Below the pieces are notes generated by a model, which saw nothing but the letters and a program-made list of their open reading frames with translations, was not told the DNA's origin and did no database searches. This document shows positions 1-4,690 of a stretch of DNA of 5,275 bases, in pieces. The stretch comes from Thermoleophilia bacterium (GTDB taxonomy: Bacteria > Actinomycetota > Thermoleophilia > RBG-16-64-13), in assembly GCA_016929985.1 (NCBI GenBank), contig JAFGIH010000142.1:1-5275 (forward strand), read 5' to 3'. The stretch's first letter is position 1. The number at the start of each line of letters is the position of its first letter. The position numbers and the translations under genes were made by a program.

Positions 1-214
1 CCACGGCGTCACTGTTGGCGTTCACCGTCAGGGCGAAGGCCACGTCCAGCAGCGCGAAGATGAAGGCGCCGTGAGCGAGATCGTGTAACTGCAGACATCC
101 TTCGCCGACCTGGGCCGAGACCCGCGTGTACTCCTCAGAGGTCTCCTCCACCTGGATCCCAAAGAGGGCGATCATGCTGTCGGAGGCGATGGCGTGACGG
201 GTGCGTTCGTTCAT
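1..214 (-). CDS. PaaI-like hotdog-fold thioesterase, N-terminal part (truncated by window edge)
   Basis: The first 71 residues are visible, starting at the ATG complementary to 212-214; the rest lies beyond base 1. Residues 48-61 (HGAFIFALLDVAFA) followed by N65 match the PaaI-type acyl-CoA thioesterase signature, in which an HGG-type motif opens the central hotdog helix and the following Asp (here D57) acts in thioester hydrolysis. Known family members are cytoplasmic and hydrolyse aryl- or acyl-CoA thioesters; the substrate here cannot be told. The second Gly of the usual HGG is Ala (A50), and the Asn-Gly-His segment normally before it reads LHDLAH, so the loop is divergent. The ribosome binding site is weak (CGGGAA just upstream). 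Met14 is an alternative start, but residues 1-13 look like a normal family N terminus. It lies 49 bases downstream of the small membrane protein gene on the same strand and is probably co-transcribed with it. Confidence 0.8.
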   Translation of the reverse strand, partial: MNERTRHAIASDSMIALFGIQVEETSEEYTRVSAQVGEGCLQLHDLAHGAFIFALLDVAFALTVNANSDAV

Positions 215-263
215 GGTGTTCCCGATAGTGTGGCCGAGCCGCAGGGCAAACCGGCCGGGACTC

Positions 264-530
264 TCAGAAGAGCCGCCCCGCCCCCCCGAACACGAGAGCC
301 AAGAGAGCCACCACGATGACCACGCCGGCGATGACGGCCACCCTGGTCCGCGCGCCGGAACGGCGACTTTCCGCCAAGGTGTACCCGTACATCATCGAAG
401 GGGCTTTGCCGGCGAAGATCGGCGACCTCCGGCCATTGCGTCGCCCGTCATCGGCACCACTCCAGCCCAGACCCGGCCGGTACACCGGCGCTTGATGGCC
501 TCTCACCGTTCCCAGATAGACCGGCTTCAT
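264..530 (-). CDS. Small tail-anchored membrane protein of unknown function (88 aa)
   Basis: I do not recognise a family. The protein is 88 residues. Residues 1-62 are polar and basic, with no signal peptide. One hydrophobic segment at about residues 64-82 (VAVIAGVVIVVALLALVFG) sits almost at the C terminus and is preceded by a basic cluster (R56, R57, R61, R63). By the positive-inside rule the N-terminal part should be cytoplasmic, with the protein anchored by its tail. The start at the ATG complementary to 528-530 is well supported: GGAGG lies 7 bases upstream on the minus strand. Internal Met46/Met47 are less likely starts. The gene is divergent from the zinc ribbon-CD225 pair and precedes the thioesterase gene by 49 bases on the same strand, suggesting a two-gene transcript. 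A good ribosome binding site and a clear membrane helix argue that it is real; its role is unknown. Confidence 0.6.
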   Translation of the reverse strand: MKPVYLGTVRGHQAPVYRPGLGWSGADDGRRNGRRSPIFAGKAPSMMYGYTLAESRRSGARTRVAVIAGVVIVVALLALVFGGAGRLF

Positions 531-714
531 CTCCTGGCCTCCACTCTAACGACGGGCTCTCGCGAGCGCTTTGCCTTCAGGAACCACCTTTTCGTCGACC
601 TATCGGCCATTCCTGCACTCATGGACCAGTAGAAGCCCTTGTTTTCCCAGCCCGAGCGTCTACCATGGACCAGTGCCGTGGAGCACAACACGAACAACGG
701 TCGTGGAGACAGAC
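531..714. promoter_or_regulatory. Divergent intergenic region with candidate promoter for the zinc ribbon-CD225 pair
   Basis: This 184-base spacer separates the minus-strand small membrane protein from the plus-strand zinc ribbon-CD225 genes, so it must serve transcription both ways. On the plus strand TTGTTT (639-644) and TACCAT (661-666), 16 bases apart, form a weak sigma-70-like pair that would start transcription near 673. The 11-base sequence CATGGACCAGT occurs at 620-630 and again at 664-674, flanking and overlapping this pair. GGAG at 705-708 is the ribosome binding site for the start at 715. A CTCGCGAG palindrome sits at 559-566. I could not pick a convincing promoter for the minus-strand gene. 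The promoter call is a visual match only. Confidence 0.35.
620..674. repeat. 11-bp direct repeat CATGGACCAGT, two copies 44 bp apart
   Basis: The copies are at 620-630 and 664-674. They are identical over 11 bases and diverge outside. The 44-bp period is close to four helical turns, so both would lie on the same DNA face. The second copy overlaps the candidate -10 box. They may be operator half-sites or a chance or duplicated relic. Confidence 0.5.
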
Positions 715-1215
715 ATGTTTTGCCCCCAATGCGGCGCAGCGAACGACGAGACCGACAGGTTCTGCAGAGCGTGCGGCCTCGACCTCAGCCGCCGGACGCG
801 ACCGGACGCGACCGCCGACCACCCTCAGGACTATCAGCAGGATTATCAGCAGGACTATGCGGGGGACTACCAGCAGACCTACCCACAAGACCATCAGGCC
901 TACCGGCCCGCCTACCAGACGCCCCCTAGCCACGGCGGAGGCCGGCATGTTCCCAGCTACATGGGCTGGGCGATAGTCGTGCTGCTCTTCTGCTTCTGGC
1001 CCACGGGCATAGCAGCCGTGGTGAACGCCGGCCGCGTGGGCAATCAGGTGGCCCTCGGGGATATCGCCGGGGCGGAGGAATCGTCCCGCAGGGCGAAGAT
1101 GTGGTGCTGGGCGAGTCTCGGCATCGCCGTGGTCCTGTGGCTCATGGCGCTGCTGCTCTGGTACTTCTACTACCGCGAAGTCCTTGACCTCTACAACCCG
1201 TATGACTTGCTCTAG
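715..1215 (+). CDS. Zinc ribbon-CD225/dispanin membrane protein with DYQQ repeat linker (166 aa)
   Basis: Residues 3-20 hold a CxxC-x10-CxxC zinc ribbon (C3, C6, C17, C20), a fold often found at the N terminus of small bacterial membrane proteins. Residues 39-62 are tetrapeptide repeats of the DYQQ type (DYQQ, DYQQ, DYAG, DYQQ, TYPQ, DHQA), a tyrosine- and glutamine-rich flexible linker. Residues 79-148 match the CD225 (dispanin, IFITM-like) pattern: a first hydrophobic segment with CFWPTGIAAVV at 93-103, a loop with GD (115-116), an A-x-x-S-S-x-x-A-K block (120-128), then a second helix at about 130-150. The tail is YNPYDLL. The start at 715 is chosen because GGAG lies at 705-708 and the protein begins directly with the zinc ribbon; the frame is open to 571 but that extension lacks family sequence. 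The paralogue follows 53 bases later. The function of bacterial members is not established; the two-domain assignment is firm. Confidence 0.88.
   Translation: MFCPQCGAANDETDRFCRACGLDLSRRTRPDATADHPQDYQQDYQQDYAGDYQQTYPQDHQAYRPAYQTPPSHGGGRHVPSYMGWAIVVLLFCFWPTGIAAVVNAGRVGNQVALGDIAGAEESSRRAKMWCWASLGIAVVLWLMALLLWYFYYREVLDLYNPYDLL
829..900 (+). repeat. 12-base tandem repeats coding DYQQ-type tetrapeptides
   Basis: Six in-frame 12-base units encode DYQQ, DYQQ, DYAG, DYQQ, TYPQ and DHQA. The first two units differ at a single base (GACTATCAGCAG and GATTATCAGCAG) and the later ones have decayed progressively. This suggests expansion by slippage or unequal exchange. The array is absent from the downstream paralogue, so it probably arose or expanded after the duplication. 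Confidence 0.8.
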
Positions 1216-1268
1216 AGACCGGCGGAAGGCCATGGGCGCCAGACAGCGGTGAGACTGAGGAGGTAGCC

Positions 1269-1676
1269 GTGTACTGCCCCCGATGCGGAGCACCGACTAC
1301 AGAAGAGGACCGCTTCTGCCATGCCTGTGGACTCGACCTCACCGCGTACCGACCCCCGGCCGATATCTCCTACCACGAGCCGGCCCGCTACAGCTCCGCG
1401 GACACGCACGACACCGTGCCTCACGTGCCTAGCTACTTGGGCTGGGCCATCGTGGTGACGCTCTTCTGCTTCTGGCCCACGGGCATCGTAGCCTTGGTCC
1501 ACGCGACCCGGGTGACCAACCGGCTGGCCGTCGGAGACATCGCCGGAGCCCAGGCATCGTCGGGCAGCGCCAAGACGTGGTGTTGGATCACATTCGCCAT
1601 CGGCGTCGTCGCGGCCGTAGTGGTGATGACGCTGGTCTTTCTGGCGCTGACCGTCACGCCGTTCATCATCTTCTGA
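1269..1676 (+). CDS. Zinc ribbon-CD225/dispanin membrane protein, tandem paralogue (135 aa)
   Basis: This has the same architecture as the gene 53 bases upstream: zinc ribbon cysteines C3, C6, C17 and C20, a short linker (about 25-50), then a CD225-type domain with CFWPTGIVALV at 67-77, GD at 89-90, an A-x-x-S-S-x-x-A-K block (94-102) and a second helix from about 104 to 127. By direct comparison about 39 of 54 residues across the membrane core (residues 53-106) are identical to the paralogue, against 17 of 24 in the zinc ribbon, while the linkers do not align. Translation starts at GTG (1269-1271) behind an excellent GAGGAGG (1258-1264). The tandem order and tight spacing imply one transcript, possibly giving a hetero-oligomer. 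The C terminus is hydrophobic (TPFIIF) rather than the polar YNPYDLL of its neighbour. The domain call is firm; the role is unknown. Confidence 0.88.
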   Translation: MYCPRCGAPTTEEDRFCHACGLDLTAYRPPADISYHEPARYSSADTHDTVPHVPSYLGWAIVVTLFCFWPTGIVALVHATRVTNRLAVGDIAGAQASSGSAKTWCWITFAIGVVAAVVVMTLVFLALTVTPFIIF

Positions 1677-1689
1677 CGGCGGGGAGCGG

Positions 1690-1750
1690 CGGCTGCGCGG
1701 GGGTGGCAGCACCGCGGGGGCGGCTGCGCGGGGAGCGGCTGCGCGGGGAG
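1690..1750 (+). repeat. 15-bp GC-rich repeats upstream of the tRNA gene
   Basis: The 15-mer CGGCTGCGCGGGGAG occurs as two perfect adjacent copies at 1721-1735 and 1736-1750. A near copy (CGGCTGCGCGGGGGT) lies at 1690-1704. GGGGAGCGGC at 1681-1690 and the GGGGAGCGAC after the array share the junction sequence. The array fills most of the gap between the CD225 gene stop and the tRNA-Ser promoter. No open frame or known element fits it. Confidence 0.75.
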
Positions 1751-1761
1751 CGACGAGGGGA

Positions 1762-1767
1762 TATACT
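1762..1767 (+). promoter_or_regulatory. Candidate -10 box (TATACT) for tRNA-Ser
   Basis: TATACT differs from the sigma-70 -10 consensus at one position and ends 14 bases before the mature tRNA 5' end, a plausible distance for a short leader trimmed by RNase P. No good -35 box is visible, because the expected position falls in the GC-rich 15-mer array. Confidence 0.45.
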
Positions 1768-1781
1768 CCTGGCCCGCGTGT

Positions 1782-1868
1782 GGAGGGGTGGCAGAGTCTG
1801 GCTGATCGCACCGGTCTTGAAAACCGGCAGGCCGCAAGGTCTCAGGGGTTCGAATCCCCTCCCCTCCG
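1782..1868 (+). tRNA. tRNA-Ser (anticodon TGA)
   Basis: An 87-base cloverleaf can be drawn by eye. The acceptor stem GGAGGGG (1782-1788) pairs perfectly with CCCCTCC (1861-1867), with G1868 as discriminator. The anticodon stem CCGGT/ACCGG (1811-1815/1823-1827) encloses CTTGAAA with anticodon TGA at 1818-1820, reading UCA-type serine codons. A long variable arm with paired GGCC-GCAA-GGTC core (1830-1841) is the class II hallmark of tRNA-Ser. The T arm AGGGG-TTCGAAT-CCCCT is at 1844-1860. The bases after the discriminator are CCT, so the CCA end is not encoded and must be added. The D stem looks weak, with G-C and C-G followed by an A/C mismatch. No integrase or duplicated 3' end is seen nearby. 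Confidence 0.97.
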
Positions 1869-1943
1869 CCTCGCAGCAAGCCCCCGCCGTCGCCCCGTCT
1901 CTCTCGGCCGATCTCCGGCGACACCGCCGCGAGCGCCGGCGCA

Positions 1944-1956
1944 CCGTCAGAGACGG
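1944..1956. terminator. Small hairpin between convergent tRNA-Ser and DUF364 genes
   Basis: CCGTC-AGA-GACGG forms a 5-bp stem with a 3-base loop just past the DUF364 gene stop on the minus strand and about 75 bases beyond the tRNA on the plus strand. No T-tract follows on either strand, so intrinsic termination is doubtful. The rest of 1869-1958 is GC-rich, with no gene seen. Confidence 0.25.
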
Positions 1957-1958
1957 CC

Positions 1959-2702
1959 TCAGAGCCTGATGTTGACCTTGCGTATGCGTTTTCCGAAGAA
2001 ACCCATGCCGCCGCCCTCGCTGACGATCTGCAGGATGCCGGCGGGATCGGTGACCACGATGCCCGAGAGCAGATTCACCCCCCGGGCAGCGAACACCTCG
2101 GGCACGAGCGGGGTCGAGGCCCCTACCAGCGCCACTTCACGACACGCGGCGGCCACTTCCAACAGCCGGTCGAGCTCGCCCAGGATCAGCGCGGTGGAAG
2201 TGATCACGGCCACGTCGCATCGCGGCAACTCCACAAGGGCTTCTTCGGCCGGGAGCACGCGGCCCGACCGGGCGGCGTTGTGCTCGAAGATCACCAGCTC
2301 CCGCACGCGCTTCTCCAGAGGTTCCACCAGCGGACCGAAGTAGCCCACCATGCCGACGCGATCGCTGGGGCCGATCGAGAGGGTCTCGAGGATATCCCCA
2401 TCGTGGTGCCGGCTATCCGCGCGGTTGGCGAGCGCATTGGCCACGGCCAGCCCCAGCGTCGACTCCACGCCGTCGCTTGATCCCAGATACTCGAGCAGCT
2501 CGCCGGCGGTACACCCGGCCAGCGGGCGTCGCCCCATGAACACCGAGCAGCCCGGGGCGGCGTTCTCCCTGAACGTGTACGCCACGCCCACGTGGCCGTC
2601 ATCCACCATCACCCCCGTGTAGCCCAGCCCGATCCGCACGTCGGCGACAAGACGGCCGCCCATGGACGACGTCAGGTGATCTCGTAACTCATCAACGATC
2701 AT
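1959..2702 (-). CDS. DUF4213/DUF364 putative heavy-metal chelation protein (247 aa)
   Basis: The 247-residue soluble protein fits the two-domain DUF4213 (about 1-90) plus DUF364 (about 105-240) layout; members crystallised from anaerobes have an enolase-N-like plus Rossmann-like fold and are described as putative heavy-metal chelators, without a proven reaction. Seen here are VGMVGYFGPLV (116-126), the acidic-ended strand VIFE (137-140), CDVAVITSTALILGELD (162-178), the signature GASTPLVPEVF (194-204) followed by GVN-LLSG, and GGG at 230-232 near a basic C terminus. The family usually has Pro in place of Ala in the GPS-type signature (A195 here). The ATG complementary to 2700-2702 is chosen because GGAGA lies just upstream; the frame is open to 2837 but that extension reads like non-coding sequence. 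It is divergent from the flavoprotein-rhodanese gene with a 161-base shared spacer, which hints at joint regulation. Confidence 0.82.
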   Translation of the reverse strand: MIVDELRDHLTSSMGGRLVADVRIGLGYTGVMVDDGHVGVAYTFRENAAPGCSVFMGRRPLAGCTAGELLEYLGSSDGVESTLGLAVANALANRADSRHHDGDILETLSIGPSDRVGMVGYFGPLVEPLEKRVRELVIFEHNAARSGRVLPAEEALVELPRCDVAVITSTALILGELDRLLEVAAACREVALVGASTPLVPEVFAARGVNLLSGIVVTDPAGILQIVSEGGGMGFFGKRIRKVNIRL

Positions 2703-2752
2703 GGCGATCTCCGTGTTCGTTCGGTGGACGGCCCAGCGTCCGCACGCAGCGA

Positions 2753-2782
2753 GTACTGTTTTGACCCGCATGTGGGTAGTAC
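2753..2782. repeat. Interrupted palindrome, candidate operator
   Basis: The inner part ACCCGCATGTGGGT (2764-2777) is a 14-base palindrome with a single mismatched pair. Outside it, GTACT (2753-2757) is the exact reverse complement of AGTAC (2778-2782), but the left arm carries a 6-base insert (GTTTTG). It overlaps the TTGACC box, so a bound dimeric regulator would cover a possible promoter. Confidence 0.5.
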
Positions 2783-2803
2783 ACCACTGCATTATTGTGT
2801 GCG

Positions 2804-2825
2804 CCGGCCAGAAATACCAGGCCGG
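2804..2825 (+). other. Leader hairpin CCGGCC/GGCCGG
   Basis: CCGGCC (2804-2809) and GGCCGG (2820-2825) are perfectly complementary across a 10-base loop (AGAAATACCA). The hairpin lies about 20 bases before the ribosome binding site of the flavoprotein-rhodanese gene. Without a T-tract it is more likely an mRNA leader structure or a protein site than a terminator. Confidence 0.45.
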
Positions 2826-2863
2826 ACAAGCGTTCAAGGGGAATGAAGGAGGCTCTCAAGACC

Positions 2864-4564
2864 ATGGCCGACCGGAAGAAGATCGTTGTGATCGGTGGCT
2901 CCGCCGCCGGGCCGAAGGCTGCGGCGAAAGCCAGACGCATCGATGAGAACGCCGAGATCACGATCATCCAGAAGATCCCTGAGCTCTCGATGGCCTCGTG
3001 CGGCTACCCCTACTACGTGGGAGGGTTCTTCGACGATCGCAACCAGCTGCTCTCCAGCGCCACCGGAGTAGTGCGCGACCCCCTCTACTACATCAACGCG
3101 AAGAGCATCGTGGCCCGCACCGAGACGGAGGCGGTCTCCATCGACCGTGAGAAGAAGACCGTGCTCTGCCGCGACCTCCGAACCGGCCAGACAGACGAGA
3201 TGCCGTATGACACTCTCGTCATCGCGACGGGTTCACTGCCCACTATCCCCCCGGTTCCCGGGCGTGACCTCGACGGTATCACCACCCTGCAGACCATCCG
3301 CGACGCGGACTACCTACGCAAGATCAGGGACGAGAAGAACATACGCAAAGCCGTGGTCGTAGGCGGAGGTCTCATCGGCATAGAGACCTGCGAAGCTCTG
3401 AACCTGGCGGGTATCGAGATCACCGTGGTCGAGCTGTTGCCGCATCTGCTCAGCTTCCTCGATTGGGAGCTCGCCCGACTGGTGGAGGCCCATCTGCGCA
3501 GCAAGTCGGTCAACGTCTTCACCAACAATGGATTGGCGGCGTTCTTGGGAGAGGATGGCAAGCTGGTGGGGGTCAAGCTCACCAACGGCACCGAGCTCCC
3601 GTGTGAGCTCGCCGTGGTCGCCGTCGGGGTGAAGCCCAACACCGCCCTGGCCAAGGACGCAGGGCTGGAACTGGGCGACAGAGGCGGCCTGATCGTCAAC
3701 GAGTACATGCAAACCTCCGACTCCCACATCTATGCTGCGGGCGACTGCGTCGAAGTCCCGCACCGCTTGACAGGCAAGCGGGTGCACGCACCGTACGGTG
3801 ACCTGGCCAATCTCGAAGGCCGGGTGGCGGGCGAGAACGCGATATTGGGCAATACCGTGACCTTCCCCGGAACCATCGGTACGGGCATCTGCAAGATATT
3901 CGACTACACGGCCGGCATCACCGGGCTCTCCGAGCACGCGGCCATGGAGGACGGCTTCGAGAACATCATCACAGTGGTGAACGCGAGTGTCGACAAACCG
4001 GGGTTCATGGATGGCAAGCTCCTTGTCACCAAGCTCGTGGCCGATCGCTCGACCGGTCGCATTCTAGGCGCTCAGTGCGCCGGCCCTGGAGCAGTGGCGA
4101 AACAGATAGCCCAGTGGGCCATGGCCATCCAAGGGAATCTATGCGTCGAGGATCTCGTGAACGCCGACCTGCCCTACGCACCGCCCTTCTCGCTGGCCAT
4201 CGACCACCTGGTGGCGACCGCTCATCTGATGCAGAACAAGATGAAGGGACGGCTCAAGGGCCTCTCGACCGTGCAGGTGAAGATGAAGATGGAGTCGGCC
4301 GACCCGCCGTTCTTGCTGGATGTGCGCGGCCCTGACGAATACGAGGCCATGCGTCTGGGACTGGGCGAGACGCTGATCCCGTTGGGCGCCCTGCGGAAGC
4401 GCCTGGACGAGCTGCCACAGGACAAAGACAAAGAGATCGTCTGCTTCTGCAAGATCTCGCTGCGCGGATATGAGGCAGCCCTCGTGCTCGAGGCCAACGG
4501 GTGGAACAACGTCTGGGTGATGGAAGGCGGCATCATGGCCTGGTCCTTCGCCCGCGAGAAGTAG
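2864..4564 (+). CDS. FAD/NAD(P)H CoA-disulfide reductase-like flavoprotein fused to rhodanese (566 aa)
   Basis: The order is: FAD-binding GGSAAG at 11-16; single redox cysteine C46 in SMASCGYPYY, the position of the CoA-disulfide reductase active cysteine; LVIATGS 118-124; NAD(P)H-binding GGGLIGIE 167-174; second FAD motif YAAGDC 290-295; dimerisation domain about 320-460; rhodanese domain about 480-566 with DVR 486-488 and active loop CKISLR at 529-534. Relatives of this CoADR-rhodanese type use NAD(P)H to reduce CoA disulfide, CoA persulfide or polysulfide, the rhodanese cysteine (C529 here) carrying sulfane sulfur. Oddities are C527 beside C529, and IDHLVATAH after YAPPFSLA where relatives usually have a KDPVN-type segment. 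I choose ATG 2864 because AAGGAGG lies at 2846-2852 and the protein begins just before the FAD motif. ATG 2843, in frame, has its purine-rich AAGGGGA too close. The substrate is not determined by sequence. Confidence 0.9.
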   Translation: MADRKKIVVIGGSAAGPKAAAKARRIDENAEITIIQKIPELSMASCGYPYYVGGFFDDRNQLLSSATGVVRDPLYYINAKSIVARTETEAVSIDREKKTVLCRDLRTGQTDEMPYDTLVIATGSLPTIPPVPGRDLDGITTLQTIRDADYLRKIRDEKNIRKAVVVGGGLIGIETCEALNLAGIEITVVELLPHLLSFLDWELARLVEAHLRSKSVNVFTNNGLAAFLGEDGKLVGVKLTNGTELPCELAVVAVGVKPNTALAKDAGLELGDRGGLIVNEYMQTSDSHIYAAGDCVEVPHRLTGKRVHAPYGDLANLEGRVAGENAILGNTVTFPGTIGTGICKIFDYTAGITGLSEHAAMEDGFENIITVVNASVDKPGFMDGKLLVTKLVADRSTGRILGAQCAGPGAVAKQIAQWAMAIQGNLCVEDLVNADLPYAPPFSLAIDHLVATAHLMQNKMKGRLKGLSTVQVKMKMESADPPFLLDVRGPDEYEAMRLGLGETLIPLGALRKRLDELPQDKDKEIVCFCKISLRGYEAALVLEANGWNNVWVMEGGIMAWSFAREK

Positions 4565-4567
4565 CCG

Positions 4568-4623
4568 GTCACCACTCGTCCGAGGTGACATATCCGGTCT
4601 GAACGCCCGGCCGTCGTGGCCGG
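4568..4623 (+). terminator. Two hairpins after the flavoprotein-rhodanese gene, candidate terminator
   Basis: The first stem pairs GTCAC (4568-4572) with GTGAC (4585-4589) and continues as CTC/GAG (4575-4577/4582-4584) with a two-base bulge. The second is a perfect CCGGCC-GTCGT-GGCCGG hairpin (4607-4623) followed by TCCTTGAACCTTGT, which is only mildly T-rich. Their place right behind the stop codon and before a promoter-like patch supports termination here. Confidence 0.45.
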
Positions 4624-4626
4624 TCC

Positions 4627-4690
4627 TTGAACCTTGTCGCAAATGGTGCTTCTATATAGATGCAATTTGCACTTATCTGTAGGTGGACAA
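4627..4690 (+). promoter_or_regulatory. AT-rich promoter-like patch and operator-like palindrome before the ferredoxin gene
   Basis: This is one of the most AT-rich stretches in the window. TTGAAC (4627-4632) resembles a -35 box and TATATA (4653-4658) a -10 box, but the gap of 20 bases is long; TTGTCG (4634-4639) would be too close. TGCAA-T-TTGCA (4661-4671) is a perfect palindrome around a central T, and GCAAAT (4639-4644) is the reverse complement of ATTTGC (4665-4670), giving paired half-sites around the presumed -10. AGGTGG (4681-4686) is the ribosome binding site. Confidence 0.45.

Larger units (their letters stand above)
2703..2863. promoter_or_regulatory. Shared divergent control region of DUF364 and flavoprotein-rhodanese genes
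   Basis: This 161-base spacer separates two divergent starts and holds two inverted repeats. One is an interrupted palindrome at 2753-2782 and the other a perfect CCGGCC hairpin at 2804-2825. TTGACC (2761-2766) resembles a -35 box on the plus strand, but no well-spaced -10 follows. ATTATT at 2791-2796 is the most AT-rich patch and may hold a -10 element on either strand. AAGGAGG (2846-2852) is the ribosome binding site of the plus-strand gene, and GGAGA (complement of about 2708-2712) that of the minus-strand gene. Confidence 0.45.

Noticed and set aside
201..632. 143-codon plus-strand frame at the left end
   Set aside because: It overlaps two minus-strand genes with better support, and its sequence is Arg/Pro/His-rich without any motif.
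619..1293. Long minus-strand open frame opposite the first CD225 gene
   Set aside because: It has no domain pattern and lies antisense to a gene with a zinc ribbon, membrane helices and a good ribosome binding site; open antisense frames are common in GC-rich DNA.
1782..1868. tRNA-Ser as an integration site of a mobile element
   Set aside because: No integrase gene, no repeated tRNA 3' end and no phage or plasmid gene is visible in the window.
2703..2837. Upstream extension of the DUF364 protein by 45 residues
   Set aside because: The extension would cover most of the divergent promoter region and its sequence is unlike the family. The ATG at 2702 has GGAGA at the right distance.
4634..4690. 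Longer ferredoxin start at the TTG at 4634
   Set aside because: It would put 19 untypical residues ahead of a standard ferredoxin N terminus and absorb the AT-rich promoter patch and the AGGTGG site.
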